Shown piece after piece: positions 1 to 8,938 of a stretch of 64,000 bases of DNA; position 1 is the first letter of the stretch, and each line of letters starts with the position of its first letter. The position numbers were made by a program, and so were the translations under genes. The stretch lies in the NCBI RefSeq assembly GCF_000878195.1, contig NZ_JXST01000008.1, positions 62,001 to 126,000 on the forward strand. The letters are read 5' to 3'. This DNA comes from Mycolicibacterium llatzerense (GTDB taxonomy: Bacteria; Actinomycetota; Actinomycetes; Mycobacteriales; Mycobacteriaceae). A model generated the notes under the pieces. It was not told where the DNA came from. It ran no database searches and worked only from the letters and a program-made list of their open reading frames with translations.

Positions 1-307
1 GCCGTTCCGCGGTCTCCAGGATGGCGCAGCCGGAGGTGTAGCGACCGTAGTCGTTGACGATGTCGGTGGCGAACGCGTCGATGGACACCACCTGGGTGAC
101 GATGTCGAGGTTGCGGCCGGGATGCAGCTGCACGTCGATGTGGGCGAACGGCTCCAGCCGCGAGCCGAACTTGCTGCGGGTCCGGCGCACGCCCTTGGCC
201 ACCGCGCGGACCAGCCCGTGGTCGCGGGTGAGCAGCGTCACGATCCGGTCGGCCTCGCCGAGCTTGTGCTGGCGCAGCACGACCGCTCGATCCCGGTACA
301 ACCGCAT
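1..307 (-). CDS. recO: DNA repair protein RecO, N-terminal part (runs off the window)
   Basis: Partial gene: the first 102 codons are present and the rest lies beyond position 1. RecO helps RecR load RecA onto single-stranded DNA during recombinational repair. The N-terminus begins [20 protein letters not shown] and continues with a [17 protein letters not shown] segment, matching the OB-fold start of mycobacterial RecO. The ATG at 307 fits the usual family start. It diverges from amiA2 across about 79 bases, and recO next to an amidase and era is the conserved mycobacterial order. Confidence 0.93.
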   Translation of the reverse strand, partial: MRLYRDRAVVLRQHKLGEADRIVTLLTRDHGLVRAVAKGVRRTRSKFGSRLEPFAHIDVQLHPGRNLDIVTQVVSIDAFATDIVNDYGRYTSGCAILETAER

Positions 308-386
308 CGGCAGATTGTCCCATCGCGGACCGACAACTTCGGTTAGGCAGCGCCGGGCGAGTGGCCAATCTATTCTCGGAATCGCT

Positions 387-1820
387 ATGGCCAGCCTTCC
401 GAAACCGTCCACTCCGCCCCGATTCCCGACCCTGACCCAGCAGTTGTACCGGCTCGCGAGCGGCGCGGTGACGTCCCAGCAGATCGTGCAGCAGTCGCTC
501 GACGCCATCGCCGCCAGCCAGCTCGAGTTGAACGCGTTCCGGGTGGTCTTCACCGAACAGGCACTGGCCGACGCCGCCGAAGCAGACCGCAAACGCGCTG
601 CCGGACAACACCTTCCACTCCTGGGTGTACCCATCGCGATCAAGGACGACGTCGACGTCGCGGGAGTGCCCACCCGGTTCGGCACCGACGGCACGGTGCG
701 CCCGGCCACCGCGGACGCCGAAGTCGTGCGCCGGCTGAAGGCGGCCGGCGCGGTGATCGTCGGCAAGACCAACACCTGCGAGCTCGGCCAATGGCCATTC
801 ACCAGCGGCCCCGGATTCGGGCACACCCGCAACCCCTGGTCCCGCGAGCACACCCCGGGTGGGTCGTCGGGCGGCAGCGCCGCGGCCGTCGCCGCCGGAT
901 TGGTCACCGCCGCAATCGGATCCGACGGTGCGGGCAGCGTCCGAATCCCCGCCGCCTGGACCCATCTGGTCGGCATCAAGCCGCAGCGCGGACGGATCTC
1001 CACCTGGCCGCTGCCGGAGGCCTTCAACGGCATCACGGTCAACGGGGTGCTGGCCCGCACGGTGGCCGACGCCGCGCTGCTGCTCGACGCGGTCTCCGGC
1101 AATGCCGACGGTGATCTGCACCAGCCGCCGCCCATCGAGGCCGCCGAGGCCGTCGGGCGGGCGCCGGGTCCCCTGCGCGTCGCGCTGTCGACCAAGTTTC
1201 CGTTCACTCTGTTCCCGGCCCGGCTGCATCCGGAGATCCGGACCGCACTGAACAACGTTGCGGGACAACTGGAGGAACTCGGACACACCGTCCGGCCGGA
1301 CGACCCGGAATACGGGCTGCAACTGTCCATGGACTTCCTGGCCCGCTCCACCTCCGGACTTGCCGAATGGCGCGACCGCGTCGGACCCGGGGTCGCTCTG
1401 GACCGTCGCACCCGCAGCAACATCCGGACCGGTTGGCTGCTGTCGGAGCACGCGCTCCGGGAGGCACGGCGGCGGGAAAAGTCCCTTCAGCGCCGGATCG
1501 GCTGGATTTTCAACCTCTTCGACGTGGTGCTGGCACCGACCACCGCGCTGCCACCGCCGCTGATCGACGCCTTCGACCGGCTCGGCAGCACCGCCACCGA
1601 CCGCGCCATCATCGCGGCCTGCCCGGTGTGCTGGCCCTGGAATGCGCTCGGCTGGCCGTCGATCAACATCCCGGCCGGCTTCACCGCCGACGGGCTGCCC
1701 ATCGGCGTGCAGCTGATGGGTCCGGAGGGCAGCGAACCGCTGTTGATCTCCCTGGCCGCCAGCCTCGAAGCGATCAGTGGCTGGGCCACCAAGCAGCCCG
1801 ACAACTGGTGGGCCGGCTAA
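387..1820 (+). CDS. amiA2: Amidase of the amidase-signature family (AmiA2-like)
   Basis: Predicted 477-residue amidase that hydrolyses carboxylic amides; the natural substrate is unknown. The amidase-signature core is clear: Lys86 in [10 protein letters not shown], the Gly/Ser-rich [10 protein letters not shown] stretch near 158–167, and [10 protein letters not shown] near 181–190. By family analogy Lys86, Ser160 and Ser184 form the Ser-Ser-Lys triad. The open frame extends upstream to 54, but that part overlaps recO antisense and is not amidase-like, so the ATG at 387 (MASLPKPST) was chosen. Its stop overlaps the end of convergent era by three bases. Position corresponds to amiA2 (Rv2363) of M. 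tuberculosis. Confidence 0.92.
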   Translation: MASLPKPSTPPRFPTLTQQLYRLASGAVTSQQIVQQSLDAIAASQLELNAFRVVFTEQALADAAEADRKRAAGQHLPLLGVPIAIKDDVDVAGVPTRFGTDGTVRPATADAEVVRRLKAAGAVIVGKTNTCELGQWPFTSGPGFGHTRNPWSREHTPGGSSGGSAAAVAAGLVTAAIGSDGAGSVRIPAAWTHLVGIKPQRGRISTWPLPEAFNGITVNGVLARTVADAALLLDAVSGNADGDLHQPPPIEAAEAVGRAPGPLRVALSTKFPFTLFPARLHPEIRTALNNVAGQLEELGHTVRPDDPEYGLQLSMDFLARSTSGLAEWRDRVGPGVALDRRTRSNIRTGWLLSEHALREARRREKSLQRRIGWIFNLFDVVLAPTTALPPPLIDAFDRLGSTATDRAIIAACPVCWPWNALGWPSINIPAGFTADGLPIGVQLMGPEGSEPLLISLAASLEAISGWATKQPDNWWAG

Positions 1821-2731
1821 AAGCCAAGCTTGCCAAGCTGTTTCGGGTCGCGCTGCCAGTTCTTGGCGATCTTCACCCGCAGGTTCAGATACACCTTCGT
1901 GCCGAGCAGCTTCTCGATCTGGGTGCGCGCCGCGGTGCCGACCTCACGCAGCCGCGAGCCGCCCTTGCCGATCACGATGCCCTTCTGGCTGTCGCGCTCG
2001 ACATAGATGATGGCGTGGATGTCGCACATCTCGCCCTGCTCGGGGGTGCGGCCTTCGCGCTCGGTGAACTCGTCGATGACCACCGCCAGCGAGTGCGGCA
2101 GCTCGTCGCGGACGCCTTCCAGCGCGGCCTCGCGGATGAGCTCGGCGATGAGCACTTCCTCGGGTTCGTCGGTGAGTTCGCCGTCCGGGTAGAAGGCAGG
2201 CCCCGGCGGCAACTTGCTCGCCAGCACGTCGATCAGCACGTCGACCTGTTCTCCGGCCACCGCGGAAACCGGGACGATCTCGGCCGTGCCCTCGGTGAGC
2301 TCGCTGACCGCCATCAGCTGCGCGGCCACCTTGTCGCGCGGCACCTTGTCGGTCTTGGTGACGACCACCAGCAACGTGGTTCGCGGTGCGACAGTGCGGA
2401 TCTGCTGGTAAATCCAGCGGTCGCCGGGCCCGATGGCCTCGTCTGCCGGGATGCACAGGCAGATGATGTCGACCTCGGAGTAGGTGTCCTTGACCAGTTC
2501 GTTGAGTCGCTGGCCGAGCAGCGTGCGCGGCCGGTGCAGGCCCGGCGTGTCCACCAGGATGATCTGGAAGTTCTCGCGGTGCACGATGCCGCGGATGGTG
2601 TGCCGCGTGGTCTGCGGCCGATTCGACGTGATCGCGACCTTGGTGCCGACGAGCGCGTTGGTCAGCGTCGACTTGCCGGTGTTCGGCCGGCCGACCAAAC
2701 AGACGAAGCCGGAATGGAATTCGTCACTCAT
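1817..2731 (-). CDS. era: GTPase Era, 16S rRNA binding and 30S assembly
   Basis: A 304-residue Ras-like GTPase with a C-terminal KH domain, needed for 16S rRNA maturation. G1 is GRPNTGKS, G3 is DTPG and G4 is TKTD. The KH-domain loop reads [11 protein letters not shown] near residue 255. The ATG at 2731 has a GAAGGAG ribosome site upstream, which is inside the end of the CBS-domain gene; the two genes overlap by 8 bases, so translational coupling is likely. The eight extra in-frame residues upstream are not needed. Last gene of the phoH–ybeY–CBS–era unit. Confidence 0.96.
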   Translation of the reverse strand: MSDEFHSGFVCLVGRPNTGKSTLTNALVGTKVAITSNRPQTTRHTIRGIVHRENFQIILVDTPGLHRPRTLLGQRLNELVKDTYSEVDIICLCIPADEAIGPGDRWIYQQIRTVAPRTTLLVVVTKTDKVPRDKVAAQLMAVSELTEGTAEIVPVSAVAGEQVDVLIDVLASKLPPGPAFYPDGELTDEPEEVLIAELIREAALEGVRDELPHSLAVVIDEFTEREGRTPEQGEMCDIHAIIYVERDSQKGIVIGKGGSRLREVGTAARTQIEKLLGTKVYLNLRVKIAKNWQRDPKQLGKLGF

Positions 2732-4073
2732 CAGGTTCTCCTTCTTCAACAGCATCGGGCGCGGCGGATCGTTTCGGCTCGACGGGCTTCACCAGCACGG
2801 TGCCGACGCGGACCCGGCCACGATGGTCGCGCCCGCCCTCGGCCCGCAACTGGAGGTAACGGATGTCCTGCGAGCGATGCGACGGAAAGGACACCCGCAC
2901 CTTGACCCCCGGCAGTGGCACGCGCCCCAGCTCGTGCGCGAGCAACCCACCGACGGTGTCCACGTCCAGGTCGTCATCGACCTCGAAGCCGTACAGTTCG
3001 GCCAGGTCTTCCAATGGGAGGCGGGCGGACACCCGAAACTTGTTGTTGCCCAATTCCTCTACCGGCAGCACTTCGTCGGTGTCGTACTCGTCGGCGATCT
3101 CGCCGACGATCTCCTCGAGCACGTCCTCGATGGACACCAGACCGGCGATCGCGCCGTACTCGTCGACCAGCAGCGCCATGTGGTTGCGGGTGCGCTGCAT
3201 CTCGTTGAGCAGCTCGTCGAGCGGCTTGGAGTCCGGCACGAACACCGCGGGACGCATCACCTCGGCGACCTTGGTCCCGCGGCCGCCGTTGGTGGAGTTG
3301 TACGTCCGCTCCACCAGGTCTTTGAGGTAAACGACGCCGACGACGTCGTCGACGTTCTCCCCGATCACCGGGATGCGGGAGTGCCCACTGCGCACCGCCA
3401 GCGACGTTGCCTGGCCGGCCGACTTGTCACTTTCGATCCACACCATCTCGGTGCGGGGCACCATGACCTCGCGCGCGGGGGTGTCACCAAGTTCGAAGAC
3501 GGACTTGATCATTCGCCGTTCTTCGGCGGCCACGACGCCACGCTGCTGCGCGAGATCGACGACCTCGAGCAGCTCGATTTCCGACGCGAAGGGTCCGTTG
3601 CGGAAGCCCCGGCCCGGAGTCAGGGCGTTACCGATGAGCACCAGCAGTCGGCTGATGGGGGTCAGCAGCACCGAAATGAACTGCAGCGGAAGCGCCGACA
3701 GCAGTGAGATGGAATAGGCGTTCTGCCGCCCCACGGTGCGCGGGCCGACGCCGATGCCCACGAAGCTGACGACCACCATGATGGCCGCGGCGGACACCAG
3801 CGCCCAACCCCGCGTCATCAGATCGTCGAGGTAGTCCACCAACAGGACGGTGGCCGACGCCTCGCAGATAACCCGCAGCAGCACAACGAGATTGACGTAC
3901 TGTGGCCGGTCCCGGATGATCTTCGCCAGCCGCACCGCACCGGGACGCTCATCGCGGATCAGCTCATCGACGCGCGCGATGGAGACGGTGTTGATGGCGG
4001 CATCGATCGCCGCGAACAGCCCGCCGACGACGACGAGCACTATGGCGCCGACCAGCGGCGTCAACCCGGTCAC
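2724..4073 (-). CDS. CBS-domain membrane protein of the CorC/HlyC family (CNNM-type)
   Basis: A 449-residue protein with the usual CorC/CNNM layout: an N-terminal membrane domain with several hydrophobic segments (about residues 1–150), a paired CBS module (about 200–330, with [15 protein letters not shown] and [22 protein letters not shown] motifs), and a C-terminal FAD/transporter-associated domain (about 340–430). The family is linked to divalent cation (Mg/Co) homeostasis. The GTG at 4073 overlaps the ybeY stop (GTGA), the typical coupled start; 31 further upstream codons belong to ybeY in another frame. Corresponds to Rv2366c. The substrate cannot be read from sequence. Confidence 0.9.
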   Translation of the reverse strand: MTGLTPLVGAIVLVVVGGLFAAIDAAINTVSIARVDELIRDERPGAVRLAKIIRDRPQYVNLVVLLRVICEASATVLLVDYLDDLMTRGWALVSAAAIMVVVSFVGIGVGPRTVGRQNAYSISLLSALPLQFISVLLTPISRLLVLIGNALTPGRGFRNGPFASEIELLEVVDLAQQRGVVAAEERRMIKSVFELGDTPAREVMVPRTEMVWIESDKSAGQATSLAVRSGHSRIPVIGENVDDVVGVVYLKDLVERTYNSTNGGRGTKVAEVMRPAVFVPDSKPLDELLNEMQRTRNHMALLVDEYGAIAGLVSIEDVLEEIVGEIADEYDTDEVLPVEELGNNKFRVSARLPLEDLAELYGFEVDDDLDVDTVGGLLAHELGRVPLPGVKVRVSFPSHRSQDIRYLQLRAEGGRDHRGRVRVGTVLVKPVEPKRSAAPDAVEEGEPDE

Positions 4074-4606
4074 GGCTCGTCGAAGTACCGCGACTTGTCG
4101 AGCAGCCTGCGGTCTTTCTCGGTCTGCCGATCCTCGTGGTAGGCGTGCACCTGGTCGGCAACCCACTCTTCGAGCAGCTGGCGCTGCAGGTCGAACATCT
4201 CTTTTTCTTCGTCGGGCTCGGCGTGGTCGTAGCCCAGCAGGTGCAGCACGCCGTGCACGGTCAGCAGCGCCAGCTCGTGGCCCAGCGAATGTCCTGCGGC
4301 CTCAGCCTGATTCGCGGCGAACTCCGGACACAGCACGATGTCGCCGAGCATCGACGGCCCCGGCTCGGGCGCATCCGGACGACCGCCGGGCTCGAGCTCG
4401 TCCATGGGAAAGCTCATCACATCGGTGGGGCCGGGCAGGTCCATCCAGCGCATGTGCAGATCGGCCATGGCCGACTGGTCCACCAGGACCATCGAGAGTT
4501 CAGCGGCCGGGTTCACGTCCATCTTGGAGATGACGAACCGCGCCACGCTGATCAGCTCGTCTTCGGATACGTCGATCCCCGACTCGTTGGAAACCTCGAC
4601 CGTCAC
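4070..4606 (-). CDS. ybeY: Endoribonuclease YbeY (rRNA maturation)
   Basis: A 178-residue metal-dependent endoribonuclease for 16S rRNA 3' processing and ribosome quality control. The zinc-binding [11 protein letters not shown] motif (HxxxHxxxxxH) sits near residue 122–132, preceded by GHELALLTV. The N-terminus begins [10 protein letters not shown]. The start lies just after the end of phoH (4611), and the stop overlaps the next gene start by four bases, giving a tightly packed operon. The C-terminal tail beyond the catalytic core (about residues 145–178, rich in charged residues) is typical of mycobacterial YbeY. Confidence 0.95.
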   Translation of the reverse strand: MTVEVSNESGIDVSEDELISVARFVISKMDVNPAAELSMVLVDQSAMADLHMRWMDLPGPTDVMSFPMDELEPGGRPDAPEPGPSMLGDIVLCPEFAANQAEAAGHSLGHELALLTVHGVLHLLGYDHAEPDEEKEMFDLQRQLLEEWVADQVHAYHEDRQTEKDRRLLDKSRYFDEP

Positions 4607-4610
4607 TCCG

Positions 4611-5672
4611 TCACCGCCTCGTCCGGCCGGTGGATCGGCGGTGTGAACGGTTGGCCAGACCGTGCTCGCTCACTTTGGCTTCCGCTGCTTCATACGCGTC
4701 GACGATTTCCGCAACCAGCTTGTGGCGCACCACATCCGCGCTGGTGAGTTCGGCGATGTGAATGTCGTCGATGCCTTCGAGCACCTCGACGGCCGTCCGC
4801 AGCCCCGACCTCGATCCGCCCGGCAGATCGACCTGAGTGACGTCACCGGTCACGACGATCTTGGACCCAAAACCCAAGCGGGTCAGGAACATCTTCATCT
4901 GTTCGGCGGTGGTGTTCTGCGCCTCGTCGAGGATGATGAAGGCGTCATTCAACGTCCTCCCCCTCATATATGCCAGCGGCGCAACCTCGATCACCCCGGC
5001 TGCCATCAGCTTCGGGATCATCTCGGCGTCCATCATGTCGTGCAGCGCGTCGTACAGCGGCCGCAGATACGGGTCGATCTTCTCGTTCAGGGTGCCCGGC
5101 AGGAAGCCGAGGCGCTCCCCCGCTTCGACGGCGGGCCGCGTCAGGATGATCCGGCTGACCTGCTTGGTCTGTAGTGCGCTGACGGCCTTGGCCATTGCCA
5201 GATAGGTCTTGCCGGTACCGGCGGGGCCGATGCCGAAGACGATGGTGTGGGCGTCGATCGCGTCGACGTAGCGCTTCTGGTTGAGCGTCTTGGGCCGAAT
5301 CGTCTTGCCGCGCCGCGACAGGATGTCCAGCGTGAGTACCTGCGCGGGCGACTCGGTGTCGGCACCGTCGAGCATGCCCACACTGCGGCGCACCACGTCC
5401 GGGGTCAGCGACTGCCCGCCTGCGGCGATCGCGATCAGCTCACTGACGACGCGCTCGGCCATCGCCACTTCAGCGGGCCGGCCGGATATCGACAGCGAAT
5501 TGCCGCGGACGTGGATGTCGGCCGCCAGCAGGTTCTCCAGGGCACGCAGATTCTCGTCGGCTGAGCCGAGCAGGCCCACCACAAGATCAGGCGGAACAGT
5601 GATGCTGCTTCGAACCGACGGGTCGAGCTCCGAGGAGCGCGACGAGGCGGCGTTCGTATCGCGGGGCGTCAC
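4611..5672 (-). CDS. phoH: PhoH-like P-loop ATPase
   Basis: Predicted 353-residue PhoH protein, an ATPase often placed next to ybeY and thought to act in RNA metabolism. Walker A is [12 protein letters not shown] and Walker B is IILDEAQN, followed by [12 protein letters not shown], the family sensor motif. The N-terminal segment [18 protein letters not shown] is conserved among mycobacterial PhoH1. The GTG at 5672 (VTPRDTN) was preferred; an in-frame ATG at 5717 would add 15 residues that look unlike the family. First gene of the phoH–ybeY–CBS–era operon. Corresponds to Rv2368c. Confidence 0.93.
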   Translation of the reverse strand: MTPRDTNAASSRSSELDPSVRSSITVPPDLVVGLLGSADENLRALENLLAADIHVRGNSLSISGRPAEVAMAERVVSELIAIAAGGQSLTPDVVRRSVGMLDGADTESPAQVLTLDILSRRGKTIRPKTLNQKRYVDAIDAHTIVFGIGPAGTGKTYLAMAKAVSALQTKQVSRIILTRPAVEAGERLGFLPGTLNEKIDPYLRPLYDALHDMMDAEMIPKLMAAGVIEVAPLAYMRGRTLNDAFIILDEAQNTTAEQMKMFLTRLGFGSKIVVTGDVTQVDLPGGSRSGLRTAVEVLEGIDDIHIAELTSADVVRHKLVAEIVDAYEAAEAKVSEHGLANRSHRRSTGRTRR

Positions 5673-5765
5673 GTGGTTTTCGATGCCTGCTTTCTTGGGT
5701 CGAGCTGAGAAGCACATTCTACCGCCGGGCCGATGTCACGCCCAATGAGTTGGCTGGTCACGCAA

Positions 5766-5798
5766 CCGCGGGCGGTACCTTTCCGGTACCGCCCGCGG
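5766..5798 (-). terminator. Perfect 14-bp inverted repeat, likely terminator of the small secreted-protein gene
   Basis: Arms CCGCGGGCGGTACC and GGTACCGCCCGCGG flank a five-base loop (TTTCC). It starts about 25 bases after the stop of the minus-strand gene at 5823. There is no U-tract, as is common for mycobacterial intrinsic terminators. Confidence 0.65.
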
Positions 5799-5822
5799 GG
5801 CCTGAGTAGTTGTGGTCGCCGA

Positions 5823-6038
5823 TTACCGACTCTGGTGGACGTTGGTGTCGACCTTGGGCGACTTGGCGCCCTGGTGGACGTCATCCAGCCAGTTCAGGTG
5901 ATCAACTCCGGTCGGCACCATCGTTGCCTGCACTCCTGTCGGTGCCGGGCCGGTGGCTGCAACGGCGGGAACGGCGAACCCCATGGCACCGGCGACCAAG
6001 CCGCCGGCGATAACTGCTGCAATTCCGAAATTCTTCAT
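5823..6038 (-). CDS. Small secreted protein, function unknown
   Basis: A 71-residue protein with a clear Sec signal peptide: MKNFGIAAVIAGGLVAGAMG followed by FAVPAVAA, with likely cleavage after AVAA near residue 28. The mature part is only about 43 residues, has no Cys and resembles no family I can name. The ATG has a strong AAGGAGAA ribosome site, and a perfect hairpin follows the stop, so a real single-gene transcript is likely. Small exported proteins with nearly identical signal peptides are common in mycobacteria. It diverges from the Esp-like operon. Confidence 0.8.
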   Translation of the reverse strand: MKNFGIAAVIAGGLVAGAMGFAVPAVAATGPAPTGVQATMVPTGVDHLNWLDDVHQGAKSPKVDTNVHQSR

Positions 6039-6131
6039 GGTGAGTTCTCCTTCACGTCTTCTGTCCGTCTTTGTCCCCTTGCAGCCCGAGCTGCTGTGAC
6101 ATTTAGGTAAACAGGCAGGTCAAGGGATTAA

Positions 6132-6167
6132 TTCCGCTGGCAGGAAATTGTTGTTTCCTGGCAGGAA
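6132..6167. promoter_or_regulatory. Pair of related palindromes upstream of the Esp-like operon (candidate operator)
   Basis: TTCCTGGCAGGAA (6155–6167) is a perfect palindrome around a central G. TTCCGCTGGCAGGAA (6132–6146) is a looser copy. The shared CTGGCAGGAA repeats at 6137 and 6158, exactly 21 bases apart, about two helical turns. This spacing suits a dimeric regulator binding one face of the DNA between the divergent small secreted gene and the first Esp-like gene. The regulator is unknown. Confidence 0.45.
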
Positions 6168-6314
6168 TTGCTGTGCCCCAGGCCACACGATCCGGCCGTC
6201 CGGTCGCGCCGCGCAGTTCCGAATTAGCGCAATGGAGGGGCTTCGGCCGCTGTTAGGCTCGATTTCACCGGCGAGGGTCCGCCGGGGCGATGAGAAATCG
6301 GGGAGGGTTTCTGC

Positions 6315-7973
6315 ATGGGTCGGCATAACCGTCACGGCGGTCACGGCGGATCGCATGATTCGCCGAGCACCCGCCGCCCGCGTCACGACGACGAGCCCAC
6401 GGTGCGCATCCCCCGGCCACACCACAACGATCGCAACGACCACAACCCGCGGCGCCACGACGATCACGACGGCAACTCACACCGGCGCGGCGACCACGAC
6501 GGCGGTGACACCCCGAGCCTCGGCGAGAAGATCAACGACATCCTCGACAAGGCCAACGATGTCCTCGACACCGCCACCGACATCGCGGACAACGTCAAGA
6601 AGCTGATGGAAGGCGACCCGATGGGCGTCGTCGGGCTGCTCAGCGACGCGGGCGACGTCGCCAAGATGCTGATGCCCGAGGCCGCGGCGACCCCCATCAT
6701 CGAGGGCGGACTGTTCGCGTTGGACCTCGCAGGACTCGGCTTCGGCATCGGCGATCCCGACGTCGGCGAATCATTCTCCGACGGCGCCGAGCTCTTCCAG
6801 GCCGCGGGCGACGGACTCAGCGGCGCCTATCCCAACGCGTGGCACGGCACCGGCTCGTCTGCGTACTCCAACCGGAACGCCGAGCAGATCGGCAGCGCCG
6901 AACAGTTGCTGCAGGCCGACAATCTCGTCGTCGAAATCCTGAGCGCCGAAGCCGATCAGGTGGTCGCCGGCCGCGAGCAGATGGACAACATCGCTACCGG
7001 CCTCGGCGCGATGATCCCCGTCTGCCTGGCGCTGGAGGCGACGGTCATCGGCGCCCCCGAGTCGCTGGCGCTACAGGCCGCGTCCGTCGCCGTCGCCGCA
7101 GCGGCCTCCGCCCTGGTGATGAACAACATGATGGCGCAATCATCAAGCAACGCATCGAAACTGAGCCAAGCGACGAGCATGTATCAGAGCGCGTCGCACG
7201 CCCCACCGCTGAGCACCATGCCGCCGCCGGCGAAAAAGCCGGGCGACGGACCAGATTTCGGCAACAGCGATCCCAATGCGCCGGGCAACCCGAACCAGCC
7301 GGGAAATCCGCCGGGAACGAATTCGCCGTACGGTCCGCCGACGGGCAACCCACCCAGTTCCGGCAATCCCACCGGGACTGGGACGGGCACCGGAGGCGGA
7401 GGCAGCGGTTCCGGTGGTGGCTCGGGCTCCGGTGGCGGTTCGGGCTCCGGTGGCGGTGGCGCCACGCCGAGCATGCCGAAGATGCCTGAAATGCCCACGG
7501 CCCCAGCGGCATCGGGTGCGGGCACCGGCGCGGGCGCCGGCATGGGCGGTATGCCGTCCCTGCCGCAGATGGGTGGCGGCTCCGGCAGCGGAGGCGGCGG
7601 TCTCCTCGGTACTCTCGCCGGCCTCGCAGGACAGGCCGCGCAAACCGCGACGCAGGCCGCTCAGGCTGCGCAGCAGGGCAAGCAGGATCCGAACGCCCAG
7701 GATCCGAACGCACCCGGTGCGGACAAAGACGGCGACGGCAAGCCGGACGATCCGGCCGCCGACCCCAATGCCCAACCCGCGGCAGAGAATCCGCCGGGCG
7801 CCGCGGCCGGGACCGACTCCCCCGCGGGACGTGCGCCCATCCAGGTGTCGTTCGACGACGGTACCCATCACGTCGAGGTGGCCGTCGATCCCGACACCGC
7901 CAAAGGCCCTGTCCACGTGAGCCTCGACCCGGCGAATCCCACTGCGCCACCGCGCATCACGACCGAAATCTAG
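6315..7973 (+). CDS. EspA/EspE-like ESX secretion-associated protein, copy 1, with His/Asp-rich N-terminus
   Basis: A 552-residue protein resembling the ESX-1 substrates EspA/EspE. The middle region has the WXG-like AWHGTGSSAYSNRN segment near residue 178, which in EspA reads GWLGSAADKYAGKN, followed by long helices and a hydrophobic Ala-rich stretch (about 240–275). Then comes a Pro/Gly/Ser-rich low-complexity region (about 300–500) and a conserved tail (APIQVSFDDG … PPRITTEI) shared with copy 2. The first 65 residues hold about a dozen His and many Asp/Arg, absent from copy 2. A GGGGAGGG ribosome site precedes the ATG. It heads a three-gene cassette; no ESX core gene is in the window. Confidence 0.75.
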   Translation: MGRHNRHGGHGGSHDSPSTRRPRHDDEPTVRIPRPHHNDRNDHNPRRHDDHDGNSHRRGDHDGGDTPSLGEKINDILDKANDVLDTATDIADNVKKLMEGDPMGVVGLLSDAGDVAKMLMPEAAATPIIEGGLFALDLAGLGFGIGDPDVGESFSDGAELFQAAGDGLSGAYPNAWHGTGSSAYSNRNAEQIGSAEQLLQADNLVVEILSAEADQVVAGREQMDNIATGLGAMIPVCLALEATVIGAPESLALQAASVAVAAAASALVMNNMMAQSSSNASKLSQATSMYQSASHAPPLSTMPPPAKKPGDGPDFGNSDPNAPGNPNQPGNPPGTNSPYGPPTGNPPSSGNPTGTGTGTGGGGSGSGGGSGSGGGSGSGGGGATPSMPKMPEMPTAPAASGAGTGAGAGMGGMPSLPQMGGGSGSGGGGLLGTLAGLAGQAAQTATQAAQAAQQGKQDPNAQDPNAPGADKDGDGKPDDPAADPNAQPAAENPPGAAAGTDSPAGRAPIQVSFDDGTHHVEVAVDPDTAKGPVHVSLDPANPTAPPRITTEI

Positions 7974-7994
7974 TTCTTAGCAAAGGAGCAACAC

Positions 7995-8309
7995 ATGAGC
8001 AGCAAGCTCAGCGTCGAGACCTCAGAGTTGCGAGAGCTCTCCACCAAACAAGACGACGCTGCCGCCACGTTCAGCGCAGCGGGCAACACCACGTCGTACG
8101 TCGAGGTCAAGGTGCTCGCGACCCACGGGCCGCTGTGCATGTCGACGCAATCAGCCCTGAGCGCCGCGAACAACGCGCGCAAGGCCGCCTGCGAGCAGAT
8201 GATGAACAAGTCGCGCGACCTGGCCTCGAAGCTGACCACGGCCGCATCGCAATACGACCAGACGGATGCGCAGGAAGGCTCCAACCTCGGCAAGCAGATG
8301 CAGATCTGA
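7995..8309 (+). CDS. EspC/EspF-like ESX secretion-associated protein, copy 1
   Basis: A 104-residue helical protein like EspC (Rv3615c) and EspF. Family landmarks are an N-terminal helix with LRELSTKQDDAAA, the THGPLC segment near residue 46, and the C-terminal YDQTD near residue 89, a match to the YxxxD/E general secretion signal of type VII substrates. An AAGGAG ribosome site lies before the ATG. Its same-length paralogue is at 10484. By analogy with EspA–EspC it probably pairs with the upstream protein and supplies the secretion signal. Confidence 0.78.
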   Translation: MSSKLSVETSELRELSTKQDDAAATFSAAGNTTSYVEVKVLATHGPLCMSTQSALSAANNARKAACEQMMNKSRDLASKLTTAASQYDQTDAQEGSNLGKQMQI

Positions 8310-8312
8310 TCG

Positions 8313-8894
8313 ATGTCAGACCATTCTTGGGACGACCACGACGACGAGCATCTCGCCGAACCCGAGGACTCGCTCGACTTTTTCGCCACCGACAGCGGTG
8401 ACGACGCAGACCTGGAAGACTCGGGCCTGGATCTGTTCGCAGCGTCGGACGACGAAGGACCCGGCGCGGCAGCTGAGACCGACTCGTACGCGGCCGCGAT
8501 GGAGCAAGCAGTTCCCCCAGTAGCGGACGCCGACGAAGATCAGGGCGACGAAGGTCCGCGAGTGGTGGTGTTCGCGGTGTCCGATCCCGCGGGCAACGTC
8601 ACCGCCGAGGCGTCGATCGCCGGATCGATCCAGCGGATCAAGCTGGCCCCCAAGGCCGCATCGGTGACCGAGGCCGAGCTCGCTCGCAGCATCTTGGCGA
8701 CCGCCAAGCTCGCGAACATGAAGGGCCGCGCGGTGCAACGCGCCCTCATGGAAGGCGTCCTCGCGGCCGAAGGGCTGGACGCGGATCGCGTCGAGACCAT
8801 CATCGAGGCCAACGCACCCGACCTGCCGACAGCGAGACAAGCCGACGACGCGGTCGCCGATGCCCAGGCGGCATACCTCCGCGGTGAGCATTGA
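8313..8894 (+). CDS. EspD/EspH-like ESX-associated protein, copy 1
   Basis: A 193-residue protein with an acidic, disordered N-terminal half (residues 1–80, rich in Asp/Glu) and a compact C-terminal half. The latter has VVVFAVSDPAGNVTAEASI, then GSIQRIKLAPKAASVTEAEL and an ATAKLANMKGRAVQ helix, as in EspD and EspH (YbaB-like fold, chaperone or stability factors for EspA/EspC-type substrates). The ATG is 4 bases after the preceding stop, so it is co-translated with the EspC-like gene. Paralogous to the gene at 10804. Confidence 0.72.
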   Translation: MSDHSWDDHDDEHLAEPEDSLDFFATDSGDDADLEDSGLDLFAASDDEGPGAAAETDSYAAAMEQAVPPVADADEDQGDEGPRVVVFAVSDPAGNVTAEASIAGSIQRIKLAPKAASVTEAELARSILATAKLANMKGRAVQRALMEGVLAAEGLDADRVETIIEANAPDLPTARQADDAVADAQAAYLRGEH

Positions 8895-8938
8895 TCGTCG
8901 ATGCAGCGGCGCTGAACGAATACGGTTGGGTGGCTTAG

